Positions 15,922-25,552 of a stretch of DNA of 51,195 nucleotides are shown here, one piece after another (positions within the stretch are counted from its first letter, which is position 1; every line of letters starts with the position of its first letter). The stretch spans positions 1-51,195 of the forward strand of contig NZ_JAUSLE010000062.1 in NCBI RefSeq assembly GCF_030646845.1. The letters are read 5' to 3'. The translations under genes and the position numbers were made by a program. Below the pieces are notes generated by a model. It was not told where the DNA came from. It made no database searches and saw nothing but the letters and a program-made list of their open reading frames with translations. This DNA comes from Rhodoferax sp. GTDB lineage: Bacteria > Pseudomonadota > Gammaproteobacteria > Burkholderiales > Burkholderiaceae_C.

Positions 15922-17928
15922 ATGAGTCTGCAGGACCTTGTTCGCGAGACATTCGCGCCCGGCGGCTTGTTGTCGCGCGCGGTCGAAGAGTTCAGACCCC
16001 GGGATGGGCAAACTGAGATGGCAATGGCAATTGCACGCACTATCGACCACGGAGGTGTGCTTGTCGTCGAGGCGGGTACCGGCATTGGCAAGACTTTTTC
16101 GTATCTTGTGCCGGCGTTGCTGAGTGGTACGCGTGTGCTGCTTTCAACAGCGACCAAAACACTGCAGGACCAGTTGTTTGGTCGCGACCTGCCCCTTCTG
16201 ATCGAGGCCCTGGGCCTGCCGGTACGCACTGCTCTTCTCAAAGGCCGTGGCAGTTACTTGTGCCTGCATCGTCTGGAAATCGCCCGGCATGACCCGGATC
16301 TTCCTGACCGCATCGTTGCGCGGACCCTGGCCAAGATCGAGGCGTGGGCGCAGGTCACTCGTACGGGCGACTTGGCAGAGTTGCCTGGTCTCGATGAACG
16401 CTCGCCGGTGATCCCGGTTGTTACCTCTTCACGGGACAATTGTCTGGGGTCTCAGTGCCCCCGGTTTCGTAGCTGTCATGTCAACCAGGCTCGGCGGGAG
16501 GCGCTGGCGGCAGATGTAGTCGTCATCAACCATCATTTGTTTTTTGCTGACCTGGCAGTTCGCGAATCCGGTATGGCCGAATTACTGCCGTCTGTCCGGA
16601 CGGTGATCTTTGATGAAGCGCACCAGCTCAATGAAACGGGCGTGCAGTTTCTGGGTAAGCAGTTGACCACAGGGCAGTTGTTGGACTTTGCACGTGACCT
16701 GCTCATCTGTGGCCTGCAGCATGCGCGCGGACTGGTTGATTGGCAGCAATTGGCATCAGATACCGAGTTCGCCGCGCGTGATTTGCGTCTGGTTGTGGGT
16801 AAGGTCTATCCAGGCACCAAGCTGCGTTGGGTGGGGGACGCACCTGAGCAGGTGAATGTGTCCGAATGGAGTGATGCACTGGGCACACTTCACGCGGCCT
16901 GTACCCGCGCCATGCTGGCGTTGGACACGTTCAGTGAAATTGCACCTGACCTGGTTCGCTTGAGCGAACGTGTCAGCGCATTTATCGAACGACTGGAATT
17001 GTTTTCCGGCTCCTGCGAACACGACGCCGTGCGATGGCTTGATGTCGGCGCACAGCTTAGACTGGTTGAATCGCCGCTTGATATTGCGCAGACGGTCCAG
17101 ACCCGACTGATCAAACCGATGGAAGACGATGGCTCGCAGCGGTCATGGATATTTACTTCCGCGACCTTGGGTGCCGACCCGAAGCTGCGCTGGTTTACCG
17201 AGCCCTGTGGCCTTGGTGACGCCGAGATTCTGAAAGTCAGCAGTCCGTTTGACTATTCCAGGCAAGCCGCGGTCTATGTGCCACTGCATTTGCCGAAGCC
17301 AAGTGACCCCGGCCACAGCGCACAAGTGGCGGCTTTTGTTGCGAGGGCAGCGCCCGTGATTGGAGGCCGTACACTGGTGCTGACGACCACCCTGCGGGCG
17401 TTGCATACCGTCAGCGAGGCATTGCAGCGCCATTTCATTGATTCAAAATACCTGGAAGTGCTGGTCCAGGGGCAACAACCAAAACGGGAATTGATGGATC
17501 GATTTCGCCAGGGCGACCAGGGCGGCCGGGCTGGTTGCATTTTGGTGGCGTCCGCATCTTTCTGGGAGGGCGTGGATGTACCCGGAGACGCGTTACAGCT
17601 GGTCATCATTGACAAGCTTCCTTTCCCACCACCCAATGATCCGCTGGTGGAGGCACACTCCAAGCGTTTGGAGGCGATGGGTCGCAGCGTATTCAATGAT
17701 TACTTTTTGCCCGAAGCAGCCATCGCCCTCAAGCAAGGCGCGGGTCGATTGATTCGGCGCGAATCCGATCGCGGTGTTCTCGTAGTCTGCGATACACGAC
17801 TCGCCCTCATGGGCTACGGCCGACGGCTGCTGGCGGCATTGCCGCCCATGCGAAAAATCAACTCGGAAGACGAGTTGATCGAGGTACTCAAAGCGCTTAC
17901 CAGACCTTCCACCACGGATCCGATTTGA
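15922..17928 (+). CDS. DinG/YoaA-family Fe-S DNA helicase
   Basis: A 668-residue XPD-like superfamily 2 helicase, 5'-3', thought to resolve R-loops and forked or quadruplex DNA during repair. Walker A is AGTGIGKT (K57) and the DEAH box is D231-H234 in VIFDEAH. Four cysteines that would hold a [4Fe-4S] cluster are C114, C174, C179 and C185. The C-terminal helicase half has ASASFWEGVDVPG and QGAGRLIRR. Its length and lack of an N-terminal extension fit YoaA at least as well as DinG, so no symbol is given. The 3' end overlaps the convergent bamD gene by 32 bp. Confidence 0.9.
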   Translation: MSLQDLVRETFAPGGLLSRAVEEFRPRDGQTEMAMAIARTIDHGGVLVVEAGTGIGKTFSYLVPALLSGTRVLLSTATKTLQDQLFGRDLPLLIEALGLPVRTALLKGRGSYLCLHRLEIARHDPDLPDRIVARTLAKIEAWAQVTRTGDLAELPGLDERSPVIPVVTSSRDNCLGSQCPRFRSCHVNQARREALAADVVVINHHLFFADLAVRESGMAELLPSVRTVIFDEAHQLNETGVQFLGKQLTTGQLLDFARDLLICGLQHARGLVDWQQLASDTEFAARDLRLVVGKVYPGTKLRWVGDAPEQVNVSEWSDALGTLHAACTRAMLALDTFSEIAPDLVRLSERVSAFIERLELFSGSCEHDAVRWLDVGAQLRLVESPLDIAQTVQTRLIKPMEDDGSQRSWIFTSATLGADPKLRWFTEPCGLGDAEILKVSSPFDYSRQAAVYVPLHLPKPSDPGHSAQVAAFVARAAPVIGGRTLVLTTTLRALHTVSEALQRHFIDSKYLEVLVQGQQPKRELMDRFRQGDQGGRAGCILVASASFWEGVDVPGDALQLVIIDKLPFPPPNDPLVEAHSKRLEAMGRSVFNDYFLPEAAIALKQGAGRLIRRESDRGVLVVCDTRLALMGYGRRLLAALPPMRKINSEDELIEVLKALTRPSTTDPI

Positions 17929-18703
17929 CTCTGAAGCCACGGGTCAGATATTCCGTCTGGGGATAGTTCTTTTCGAGTACTCGCTTCGCATCGTCACGCA
18001 ACTGGTTCATGCCGAGCGCGTCATATGATTTGACGATGATGAACAGCGCCTCTTCAACGGCGGGAACGCCTTGATAGTCGGACACCGCGATTTGTGCCCG
18101 GTTGATGGCTGCCACATAGGCGCCCCGCTCAAAGTAATAACGCGCGACATGGACTTCGTATTGGGCCAGTGAGTTGACAATGTAGGTCATGCGCAGGCTG
18201 GCGTCTGGCGCATAACGGGAGGCCGGGAAGCGCGTAACCAACTCCTTGAAGGACTCAAAGGATTCCTTGGCGGCCTTCTGGTCCCGTTCCGCCAAATCCT
18301 GGCGGGTAATGGATGAGAACATGCCCAAGTCGTCATTGAAGTTAATGACGCCCTTGAGGTACAAGGCGTAGTCCAGCGCCGGGCTGGCCGGGTGCAGCTT
18401 CATGAATCGATCCAGTGTGGCAATGGCTTGCGCAGCCTCGCCCGCCTTGTAATGAGCGTACGCTTTGTCAAGCTGGGCTTGCTGCGCCAAAGGTGTTCCC
18501 GCAGCACGACCTTCGAGTTTTTCAAGCAGCGTGACGGCTTTGTCGTACCCACCGGAACTCAATTCATCTTTGGCCTCGGCGTAGATCTTGTTGGGACTCC
18601 ACGCGGCCGTCTTGTCCTCCGGGGTGGACGAACACCCTGCCAGCAGCAAAGCTGTACCTGCCAGCGACCAGGCGCAGACAACCGATAATTTGGCTCGAAG
18701 CAT
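17897..18703 (-). CDS. bamD: Outer membrane assembly lipoprotein BamD
   Basis: A 268-residue essential lipoprotein of the BAM complex that inserts beta-barrel proteins in the outer membrane. The signal peptide ends in the lipobox LLAGC with C24 as the acylated residue. The rest consists of tetratricopeptide-like helices (five in known structures), with YALYLKGVINFND and RYAPDASLRM as family landmarks. The ATG at 18703 is chosen over a TTG at 18712. Its start is only 14 bp from the divergent rluD start. A perfect TATAAT for bamD lies inside rluD (18741-18736). BamB is encoded at 28892. Confidence 0.93.
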   Translation of the reverse strand: MLRAKLSVVCAWSLAGTALLLAGCSSTPEDKTAAWSPNKIYAEAKDELSSGGYDKAVTLLEKLEGRAAGTPLAQQAQLDKAYAHYKAGEAAQAIATLDRFMKLHPASPALDYALYLKGVINFNDDLGMFSSITRQDLAERDQKAAKESFESFKELVTRFPASRYAPDASLRMTYIVNSLAQYEVHVARYYFERGAYVAAINRAQIAVSDYQGVPAVEEALFIIVKSYDALGMNQLRDDAKRVLEKNYPQTEYLTRGFRVKSDPWWKVW

Positions 18704-18741
18704 GAGGGACAACTTTCTTGAAAAATACCGAATTGATTATA
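18684..18741. promoter_or_regulatory. Interlocked divergent bamD/rluD promoter elements
   Basis: On the minus strand a perfect TATAAT (18741-18736) sits in rluD codons 7-8 and would start bamD about 26 nt before its ATG. On the plus strand GATAAT (18684-18689) inside bamD codons would serve rluD, and GAGGG at 18704-18708 is the rluD ribosome site. Neither has a convincing -35 box. The arrangement is seen; promoter activity is inference. Confidence 0.45.
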
Positions 18742-19728
18742 TCGGGCGAGCTCGATGGCGAAGATCCTGAGGATCGGGCAGATGCCGGGCCGGAGGCCGA
18801 GTTACGCCACCTGGTTTTCGGCGAGGCTCAGCATGGACTGCGACTTGACCAAGCCTTGGTTGAGTTGGTGCCAGAGTTTTCGCGCAGCTATCTGCAGCAA
18901 CTGGTTGATCTGGATGGTGTCACGATCAATGGGAAGGTGGCGCGGAAACCATCTTCCCGGGTCAAGGCCGGAGATCTTGGGGCCATTGAATTGCGTCCGA
19001 CACCTCAGAGTCAGGCGTTCAAGCCGGAAGTTATGGCGCTGGAGTTTGCGTATGAGGATGAGTATTTGTTGGTGATCAACAAACCAGCAGGTCTTGTCGT
19101 GCACCCGGCACCTGGCAACTGGAAAGGCACGCTACTGAATGGCTTGCTGGCCCATGACGCGCAGGCCATGAACTTGCCGCGCGCCGGGATTGTTCATCGA
19201 CTGGATAAAGACACCAGCGGTTTGATGGTGGTAGCCCGGACGCGTCCAGTGATGGATGCTCTGGTCCGCTCAATCGCCGCGCGAGAGGTCGGCCGACAAT
19301 ATGTGGCGCTGGCTCATCGACCCTGGACAGGCAGCCGTACTCGCGAAGTTGATGCGCCCATAGGCCGGGATCCGCGCAACCGGCTGCGAATGGCGGTGGT
19401 TGATTTGACGAAAAGTCCCGGAAAGTCGGCCAGAACAGATATTGAACTGCTTCAAAACTGCGATCAGGGTTGTCTGGTTCGCTGCACCTTGCATACCGGC
19501 CGAACCCACCAGATTCGCGTTCATATGGCATCAATTGGGCATCCTCTGGTGGCTGACGAACTCTATGGGGGCGCCCCAGCGGCAGGCATGCAGCGGCAGG
19601 CGCTGCATGCCTGCCGGCTCTCTTTTGTCCATCCTGTGACGCAGAAGGCCATGGACTTTCGGGCCATCCTGCCCGTTGATTTGAATCAGGCATTGAGCAA
19701 GTGGGCTCTGCGTTACAATGAAAACTAG
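18718..19728 (+). CDS. rluD: 23S rRNA pseudouridine synthase RluD
   Basis: A 336-residue enzyme that makes pseudouridines 1911, 1915 and 1917 in helix 69 of 23S rRNA, important for ribosome assembly. An acidic N-terminal tail (1-30) is followed by an S4 RNA-binding domain (about 40-100). The catalytic domain has VINKPAGLVVHP and HRLDKDTSGL with the catalytic D163, and the HTGRTHQIRVH motif follows. The start is a TTG at 18718: no in-frame ATG precedes the conserved region and GAGGG lies 9 nt upstream. A 14-bp inverted repeat is embedded near the 3' end (19581-19615). Confidence 0.92.
   Translation: MKNTELIISGELDGEDPEDRADAGPEAELRHLVFGEAQHGLRLDQALVELVPEFSRSYLQQLVDLDGVTINGKVARKPSSRVKAGDLGAIELRPTPQSQAFKPEVMALEFAYEDEYLLVINKPAGLVVHPAPGNWKGTLLNGLLAHDAQAMNLPRAGIVHRLDKDTSGLMVVARTRPVMDALVRSIAAREVGRQYVALAHRPWTGSRTREVDAPIGRDPRNRLRMAVVDLTKSPGKSARTDIELLQNCDQGCLVRCTLHTGRTHQIRVHMASIGHPLVADELYGGAPAAGMQRQALHACRLSFVHPVTQKAMDFRAILPVDLNQALSKWALRYNEN
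19581..19615 (+). repeat. 14-bp perfect inverted repeat inside rluD
   Basis: GGCAGGCATGCAGC (19581-19594) is exactly complemented by GCTGCATGCCTGCC (19602-19615) across a 7-nt loop GGCAGGC, which repeats the start of the arm. It falls in codons for the segment AAGMQRQALHACR, part of which is conserved in the family. Confidence 0.7.
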
Positions 19729-19745
19729 TGGTTTTATAACCAGCG

Positions 19746-19790
19746 CCCCGGCGGCCAGCCGGGGTACGCGTTGCAGATTCATCAATCTGC
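19746..19790 (+). other. Two hairpins between rluD and scpB
   Basis: The 130-bp gap has CCCCGGC/GCCGGGG (19746-19752 and 19758-19764, 5-nt loop) and GCAGATT/AATCTGC (19773-19779 and 19784-19790, 4-nt loop). No T-run follows either stem. They may mark the rluD transcript end or lie in the scpB leader. Confidence 0.45.
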
Positions 19791-19858
19791 CTGCCGCGCC
19801 CCAATGAATCGTACTGATTTTTCACCTTGATGGTGCCTTTCCCGGAATTGCAAAAACC

Positions 19859-20551
19859 ATGAATACGGCGGATGCCAAGCGCGTACTAGAAACCGCCTTG
19901 ATTTGCTCGCAGCAACCCTTGCTGGTACGCGATATGCGTGTGCTGTTTGACGACGGGTTGGGCTTGGACACGCTCAAAACATTGTTGCAGGAACTGCAGC
20001 AGGACTGGGCGCAGCGTGGGGTGGAGTTGGTCAGCGTCGCCACCGGGTGGCGTTTTCAAAGTCGGCCTGAAATGAGAGAGTATCTCGATCGGTTGCACCC
20101 CGAAAAACCCCCTCGCTATACTCGTGCGACGCTGGAGACGCTGGCTATCATTGCCTACCGGCAGCCCGTTACGCGCGGCGATATTGAAGACATACGGGGT
20201 GTGACGGTGAATTCGCTTCTTCTCAAGCAACTGGAAGACAGAGGCTGGGTTGAAGTCATCGGTCACCGCGAAGCAATCGGACGTCCGGCGCTTTTTGCAA
20301 CGACCAAGCATTTTCTGGACGATCTGGGGCTTGAGTCCCTCGATCAGCTACCCTTGCTCGATACGCCAACCCAGCAGGCTGGCCTCATGGAGACGCTTAT
20401 CGCGAGTGAGCCGGCCTTCCAGGCCGAACTTGACATTCCTGCGGCGCTTGACGCGGCCTTGAATGATGGTGGTGTTGCGACCGAAGCAGTTGCGACGGGT
20501 GACATCAGTTCTGACGGCGAATTATTTATCTTCACTGGGACTCAACCATGA
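19859..20551 (+). CDS. scpB: Segregation and condensation protein B
   Basis: A 230-residue kleisin-associated winged-helix protein. With ScpA and SMC it forms the condensin that compacts and segregates the chromosome. The N-terminal winged helix begins [16 protein letters not shown]; the second is marked by [21 protein letters not shown] and GRPALFATT. The C-terminal 50 residues are acidic and low in conservation. scpA is not adjacent. A GGAA lies about 12 nt before the ATG. The stop overlaps the rluB start in ATGA, so the two are likely coupled. Confidence 0.92.
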   Translation: MNTADAKRVLETALICSQQPLLVRDMRVLFDDGLGLDTLKTLLQELQQDWAQRGVELVSVATGWRFQSRPEMREYLDRLHPEKPPRYTRATLETLAIIAYRQPVTRGDIEDIRGVTVNSLLLKQLEDRGWVEVIGHREAIGRPALFATTKHFLDDLGLESLDQLPLLDTPTQQAGLMETLIASEPAFQAELDIPAALDAALNDGGVATEAVATGDISSDGELFIFTGTQP

Positions 20552-21957
20552 CCGCAAACAGCGACGACACGTCCGCTCAAACAAAAGTGGAATCTTTGCG
20601 CCAGCCGGATATGCCGGCAATGGTGGAGCAGGCCGCGGTCAGTGACGAATCGGGCGATGGCGAAAGCTCGAAACCTGGCCTGGCGCCAAAGCCACCGCAG
20701 GAAGGTAAAAAGAAGCCGGAGTCCGCGACGACTGGGATCCGTTTTGATGACGTCGTGTCCGGTCAATTTGACGCGGATGAAGAAATCGAAGACCTGGTGC
20801 CAGTCAAACGGGTGCTGGCGCCGCTGGCTGAAACGCCCAAATTGCACAAAGTCCTGGCACAGGCCGGCATGGGATCACGGCTGGAGATGGAGCAGTTGAT
20901 CATGGAGGGCCGAATCACGGTCAACAATGAACCGGCCCATATTGGCCAGCGGATACAGTTTGGCGATCACGTCAAAGTCAATGGCAAGCCGATCAGGTTT
21001 CGAATTGAAGCGCCGCCTGCACGTGTCATCGCCTATCACAAGCCAGTTGGTGAAGTTGTGACACATGACGATCCACAAAATCGTCCAACCGTGTTTCGTC
21101 GGTTGCCCAAACTGTTTCAAGGTAAGTGGCAATCGGTGGGGCGTCTGGACCTGAATACCGAAGGCTTGTTGTTGTTCACGAGCTCCGGGGAACTCGCAAA
21201 CAACTTGATGCATCCCCGGTTCGGCCTGGAGCGGGAATATGCCGTCCGGGTATTGGGGGCCTTAAGCAAGGATGAAAAGCACAAGCTGCTTGACGGCGTC
21301 AAATTAGACGATGGAATGGCTCAATTCGGCTCGATCGAAGAGGGCGGGGGCGAGGGCTCGAACTGCTGGTACCGTGTCACGATCTCCGAGGGCCGCAACC
21401 GGGAGGTTCGCCGTATGTTTGAGGCCGTCGGGCACGCGGTGAGTCGGTTGATCCGGATCCGCTATGGCGCCATGGTGCTGCCGCGTGGTCTCAAGCGTGG
21501 CGCGTGGATGGAGTTGGATGAGGGCGATATCCGGTCATTGATGCAGGCTGCCGGAACGGGTACTTCCCGGGCGCGTGGAGAAGAGGGAGGTCAGGTTGAA
21601 CCGGATGGGTCACGGCGCGATGGGCCCGGTCAGAAGCCCGGCCCGCGAAATCGGAGTCGAGGGGTCCGTGGCAACGGACCGCGAAGCTCTGGAACCGGGC
21701 AGCGCAATGCGGCTGCAGGTGGCGGTAAAGATATGGGTCAAGGGGTACCGTCCGGATCCGGTCAGGGACGCAACAGTCGTTCCGAGCCAGGTGACCGCCA
21801 AGGCGGGGCCGGGCAGCCCGACCCGATGAAAACGGCATTTGGCTACATTGGTGCGGATAGTTTCACCCGGCAGCGCCAGGATCAGGGTCAAAGGCGCGGG
21901 GGCAGTGGGGGCGGGGGCTCGGGTGGCGGCCAGCGACGAGGCGGACGGGGGCGCTAG
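20548..21957 (+). CDS. rluB: 23S rRNA pseudouridine synthase RluB with Gly/Arg-rich tail
   Basis: A 469-residue enzyme that modifies U2605 of 23S rRNA. An acidic/Lys-rich N-terminal extension (1-95) comes first, then an S4 domain (about 97-145) and the RsuA/RluB catalytic domain (about 155-330) with the catalytic D201 in [12 protein letters not shown]. The last roughly 130 residues are disordered, rich in Gly, Arg, Gln and Ser, and end in RRGGRGR; E. coli RluB is about 290 residues, so the tail and N-terminal region are additions. RGG-like tails often bind RNA. It is coupled to scpB by a 4-nt overlap. Confidence 0.9.
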   Translation: MTANSDDTSAQTKVESLRQPDMPAMVEQAAVSDESGDGESSKPGLAPKPPQEGKKKPESATTGIRFDDVVSGQFDADEEIEDLVPVKRVLAPLAETPKLHKVLAQAGMGSRLEMEQLIMEGRITVNNEPAHIGQRIQFGDHVKVNGKPIRFRIEAPPARVIAYHKPVGEVVTHDDPQNRPTVFRRLPKLFQGKWQSVGRLDLNTEGLLLFTSSGELANNLMHPRFGLEREYAVRVLGALSKDEKHKLLDGVKLDDGMAQFGSIEEGGGEGSNCWYRVTISEGRNREVRRMFEAVGHAVSRLIRIRYGAMVLPRGLKRGAWMELDEGDIRSLMQAAGTGTSRARGEEGGQVEPDGSRRDGPGQKPGPRNRSRGVRGNGPRSSGTGQRNAAAGGGKDMGQGVPSGSGQGRNSRSEPGDRQGGAGQPDPMKTAFGYIGADSFTRQRQDQGQRRGGSGGGGSGGGQRRGGRGR

Positions 21958-22046
21958 GGCGCGCGCGTATTGCCCACTAGCTGCTGCCGACAATTTGCTT
22001 TGTATGGAATTTTCCCGGCACAGATCAATTCTTGTGGTGTAGCGGT

Positions 22047-22052
22047 TAAAAT
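22047..22052 (+). promoter_or_regulatory. Candidate -10 box for ndk
   Basis: TAAAAT stands alone in the 148-bp gap before ndk, about 54 nt before the ATG. No good -35 box is seen at 16-18 nt. A short GCCC-AAT-GGGC hairpin follows downstream in the leader. Confidence 0.3.
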
Positions 22053-22105
22053 TCAAGGCTTTGCCCAATGGGCAGAAATTAACATCTCAAGCTCAGGAAA
22101 TACTC

Positions 22106-22531
22106 ATGACTATCGAACGTACTCTCTCCATCATCAAGCCCGATGCCGTTGTCAAAAACGTAATCGGCCAGATTTACGCACGTTTCGAGGCCGCCGGTCT
22201 GAAGGTTGTTGCTGCCAAAATGGTGCGCTTGTCTCGTGGCGAGGCGGAAGCCTTTTATGCAGTGCACAAGGAGCGTCCCTTCTTCAAGGATCTTGTTGAC
22301 TTCATGATCTCCGGTCCTGTCATGATCCAGGCACTCGAAGGTGAGAATGCCGTCTTGAAAAATCGCGACCTCATGGGTGCGACTGATCCGAAAAAAGCGG
22401 CACCCGGCACCATTCGCGCTGACTTTGCTGACAGCATTGATGCAAATGCGGTGCACGGCTCCGATGCTGTTGAAGCCGCTGCAGTGGAAGTCAGCTTCTT
22501 CTTCCCCGGCATGAACGTCTATTCCCGCTAA
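22106..22531 (+). CDS. ndk: Nucleoside diphosphate kinase
   Basis: A 141-residue enzyme, the standard length, that moves the terminal phosphate from NTPs to NDPs through a phosphohistidine. The active-site H117 lies in NAVHGSD and K11 in [17 protein letters not shown] is a typical C-terminus. AGGAAA at 22095-22100 sets the ATG at 22106. It is followed by rlmN, an order found in many beta- and gammaproteobacteria and the first member of the long cluster that runs to der. Confidence 0.97.
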   Translation: MTIERTLSIIKPDAVVKNVIGQIYARFEAAGLKVVAAKMVRLSRGEAEAFYAVHKERPFFKDLVDFMISGPVMIQALEGENAVLKNRDLMGATDPKKAAPGTIRADFADSIDANAVHGSDAVEAAAVEVSFFFPGMNVYSR

Positions 22532-22617
22532 GAAATGACCTGCGCGCTCCACTGCGTTTGGCTGCCCACTACGTTGGCGGCAGTGCGCTTGGGGCGGCGC
22601 TGAGCCGTGCGAATGCG

Positions 22618-23766
22618 ATGATGGCCAATCTGCTCGATTTCGACCTTGACGGTCTGGCCGTTTTTTGCGAGCGGCTGGGTGAAAAACGCTATCGCGCCGT
22701 CCAGCTATTTCGGTGGATTCATCAGAAGGGCGCGTCCAGCTTTGATGATATGAGTGATCTCGCAAAATCCTTGCGCGAGAAGCTTAAAGTTTGCGCGCAT
22801 GTGAAGGCGCTGGACGTCATCTCGCAGCACATCTCGTCAGACGGTACGATCAAGTGGTTGTTTGATGTCGGCGGTGGTGATGCGGTGGAGGCCGTTTTCA
22901 TTCCTGAAGACGATCGGGGTACTTTGTGCATTTCTTCCCAGGCAGGCTGCGCCGTGGGGTGCCGATTTTGTTCCACAGGGCATCAGGGATTCAGTCGAAA
23001 TTTGAGAACGGGTGAAATTGTCGCGCAGCTCTGGTTTGCAGAGCATTTTTTGCGAAAGCATTTGCATCGCGATGATCGCGTTATCTCGAATGTGGTGATG
23101 ATGGGAATGGGTGAGCCCCTGCAGAACTATTCCGAATTGGTCCCGGCACTGCGCGTCATGCTGGATGATCATGGATACGGATTGTCGCGGCGGCGGGTGA
23201 CGGTTTCGACTTCGGGTGTGGTGCCGATGATGGATCGTCTTGCCCAGGATTGTCCGGTCGCTTTGGCCGTGTCCTTGCATGCGCCAAATGACACCTTGCG
23301 GGATAACCTGGTGCCGCTGAATCGCAAATACCCCATTGCCGAGTTGATGGACGCCTGCAATCGGTATCTGGCTCATGCGCCGCGCGATTTCATTACTTTT
23401 GAATACTGCATGCTCGATGGCGTCAACGACCAGGCAGAGCATGCCCGTGAGTTGGTGAGTCTGGTCCGTCAGCACTCCAGCGGGGGTGTTTGGTGTAAGT
23501 TCAATTTGATTCCTTTCAACCCTTTTCCAGAGTCTGGTTTGATTCGATCGTCGCCAGAACAAGTCCAGGCATTTGCCAGGATTTTGAGTGAGGCCGGAAT
23601 TGTCACGACAATACGCAAGACGCGCGGCGATGATATTGACGCGGCCTGTGGCCAACTGGCGGGCGACGTGAAAGATCGTACTGGCGTCAGCGACCGAATT
23701 GTGCGGCAACGTACATTCATGCTGAAGCCGGTTGCGACGATTAACAAGGAAGTCAAGGAGACTTGA
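22618..23766 (+). CDS. rlmN: 23S rRNA/tRNA adenine-C2 methyltransferase RlmN
   Basis: A 382-residue radical SAM enzyme that methylates A2503 of 23S rRNA and A37 of some tRNAs. The Fe-S cysteines are C111, C115 and C118 in CAVGCRFC. The cysteine that carries the transferred methyl is C344 near the C-terminus (DIDAACGQL), and the second catalytic cysteine is expected to be C118. The start is taken at the tandem ATGATG (22618/22621), since relatives begin near [10 protein letters not shown]; an upstream in-frame GTG or ATG-like start at 22558 adds unconserved residues. It follows ndk and precedes pilF by 3 nt. Confidence 0.93.
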   Translation: MMANLLDFDLDGLAVFCERLGEKRYRAVQLFRWIHQKGASSFDDMSDLAKSLREKLKVCAHVKALDVISQHISSDGTIKWLFDVGGGDAVEAVFIPEDDRGTLCISSQAGCAVGCRFCSTGHQGFSRNLRTGEIVAQLWFAEHFLRKHLHRDDRVISNVVMMGMGEPLQNYSELVPALRVMLDDHGYGLSRRRVTVSTSGVVPMMDRLAQDCPVALAVSLHAPNDTLRDNLVPLNRKYPIAELMDACNRYLAHAPRDFITFEYCMLDGVNDQAEHARELVSLVRQHSSGGVWCKFNLIPFNPFPESGLIRSSPEQVQAFARILSEAGIVTTIRKTRGDDIDAACGQLAGDVKDRTGVSDRIVRQRTFMLKPVATINKEVKET

Positions 23767-23769
23767 GGC

Positions 23770-24606
23770 ATGAATATGAATGCGGCAGGATGGCTACAAA
23801 CCAGGCGATGGTTATTTGGTGTTTGTATGCTGGTCGTTGGATTGACTGGCATTTCCGGCTGCGCTTCGAGAACGGACGGGTCAGGGCCGGGGGGTAGCGC
23901 GGCGGAAATGGTCACCGACTCGGACGAGTCGGATGCACGAAAGCGCGCACGTATTCGGCTCGAACTGGCGGTTGGCTATTTTGAGCAGGGGCAGACAACA
24001 ATTGCCCTGGATGAACTCAAACAGACCATTGCTGCGGATCCGACCTACGGCGAAGCGTACAACTTGCGTGGCTTGATCTATATGCGTCTCAACGATTTTC
24101 GGTTCGCCGAGGAGAGTTTCAGAAAGGCATTGACGATTAGCCCACGGGATTCGAACGTCATGCATAACCTGGGCTGGTTGTTGTGTCAGCAGGCGAGATA
24201 CCCTGAGTCCCTGCAGCTTTTCTCCCAGGCGCTCTTAAACCCGCAATATGGCGAGCGTGCCAAGACGTTCAGGGCGCAGGGCCTGTGTCAAATCAGAGCC
24301 GGACAGCGAGGGGATGCCGAGATCAGCCTTTTGAAGTCCTACGAGTTTGATGCGGGGAACCCAATTACGGCTTACAACCTGGCGACTTTATTGTTCCAGC
24401 GAGGCGACTATTCTCGTGCCCAGTTTTATGTGCGACGGTTGAACAACAGTGAACTTGCAAACGCTGAGTCTCTCTGGTTGGGGGTCAAGGTGGAGCAACG
24501 TTTGGGAAATCGCGAAGCCATGCAGCAGCTCGGCGCACAGCTGGAGAAGCGTTTTCCCCGCTCGCATGAGGCTGGCGCGTACCAGCGGGGGGCCTTCGAT
24601 GAGTGA
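23770..24606 (+). CDS. pilF: Type IV pilus biogenesis/stability lipoprotein PilF (PilW)
   Basis: A 278-residue lipoprotein with lipobox GISGC (C31). About six tetratricopeptide repeats follow, with visible units such as YNLRGLIYMRLNDFRFAEES and HNLGWLLCQQARYPESLQ. In type IV pilus systems it is the pilotin that places the secretin PilQ in the outer membrane. The ATG lies 3 nt after the rlmN stop and the stop overlaps the rodZ start by 8 nt. It is the only pilus gene in the window. Confidence 0.88.
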   Translation: MNMNAAGWLQTRRWLFGVCMLVVGLTGISGCASRTDGSGPGGSAAEMVTDSDESDARKRARIRLELAVGYFEQGQTTIALDELKQTIAADPTYGEAYNLRGLIYMRLNDFRFAEESFRKALTISPRDSNVMHNLGWLLCQQARYPESLQLFSQALLNPQYGERAKTFRAQGLCQIRAGQRGDAEISLLKSYEFDAGNPITAYNLATLLFQRGDYSRAQFYVRRLNNSELANAESLWLGVKVEQRLGNREAMQQLGAQLEKRFPRSHEAGAYQRGAFDE

Positions 24607-25552
24607 GAGTGTTTTGCCGTCGTCTGATGATCGGGCATCTGCCCAGGATTCAATGGCGCAGATATCTGGCGGCGCGATGCTGCGAAAAGCGCGCGAAGCG
24701 GCTGGCTTGCACATTGCGGCCCTGGCTGTCGCCCTGAAGGTCCCAGTCAAAAAGCTCGAAGCGCTCGAAACAGACCGATTTGATCTGTTGCCGGATATTG
24801 TCTTTGTTCGCGCGTTGGCCTCCAGCGTCTGTCGGACCCTGAAAATTGATCCGGAACCGATTCTGGCGAGATTGCCGCACACCACCGCGACACACCTCAA
24901 AACAGACGCCTCTGGAATCAACGTCCCGTTCCGGGCATCCAGCGATGCGTCAGGTCTGACTTTTTGGGATCAACTTTCCAAGCCTGTTGTTCTGGCTGTC
25001 CTGGCCCTTCTGCTTGGCGTGTTGGTGCTTGTATTCTTTCCCTTCGCGCAGCGAATTGAAATCGCCAGTGGTCAGCGGTCCGAGGTGGCTCCAGTCGGCG
25101 TCTCCCAGTCGGCCCCAGCGCCACAGGCAACGGATAGTCCGGCGCCAGTGGAGGTGGCGGTCCCGGTCCAGTCTCCCAGTTTGACGGCTTCCGATTCAGT
25201 TGCGTCGTTGGCGACTGAGCCGGCATCCGCATCCGCGGCCACGGCCACGGCCTCGCCAATGCAGGGTGCTGCGGCGACTGCACTGCCAGTCACCGTGGTT
25301 GGGTCAGGTGCGACGTCGGGTCTGGTCGTCTTCAAGGCGCGAGGAGCATCCTGGGTTGAAGTGGTGGACGCCAGTGGCGTCGTGCAGTTGCGCAAGACCA
25401 TGGCAGATGGCGACGTGATTGGCGCGTCCGGTGCCGTGCCGCTCTCTGTGGTGGTCGGGCGGGCTGACACCACTGTCGTCGAGGTTCGTGGCAAGCCATT
25501 TGATTTGACGCGGGTGGCCAGAGACAATGTTGCTCGTTTTGAGGTGAAATAG
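24599..25552 (+). CDS. rodZ: Cytoskeletal protein RodZ
   Basis: A 317-residue bitopic protein that links MreB to the cell-wall elongation machinery. The cytoplasmic Cro/C1-like helix-turn-helix spans about 25-95 ([19 protein letters not shown]). A single membrane helix lies at about 130-149. A Pro/Ala/Ser/Thr-rich periplasmic linker follows (about 155-230), then the C-terminal DUF4115 beta domain (about 235-317) with [11 protein letters not shown]. The ATG at 24599 is inside the pilF 3' end (overlap 8 nt). The stop TAG shares its G with the ispG GTG, which suggests tight coupling. Confidence 0.9.
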   Translation: MSESVLPSSDDRASAQDSMAQISGGAMLRKAREAAGLHIAALAVALKVPVKKLEALETDRFDLLPDIVFVRALASSVCRTLKIDPEPILARLPHTTATHLKTDASGINVPFRASSDASGLTFWDQLSKPVVLAVLALLLGVLVLVFFPFAQRIEIASGQRSEVAPVGVSQSAPAPQATDSPAPVEVAVPVQSPSLTASDSVASLATEPASASAATATASPMQGAAATALPVTVVGSGATSGLVVFKARGASWVEVVDASGVVQLRKTMADGDVIGASGAVPLSVVVGRADTTVVEVRGKPFDLTRVARDNVARFEVK

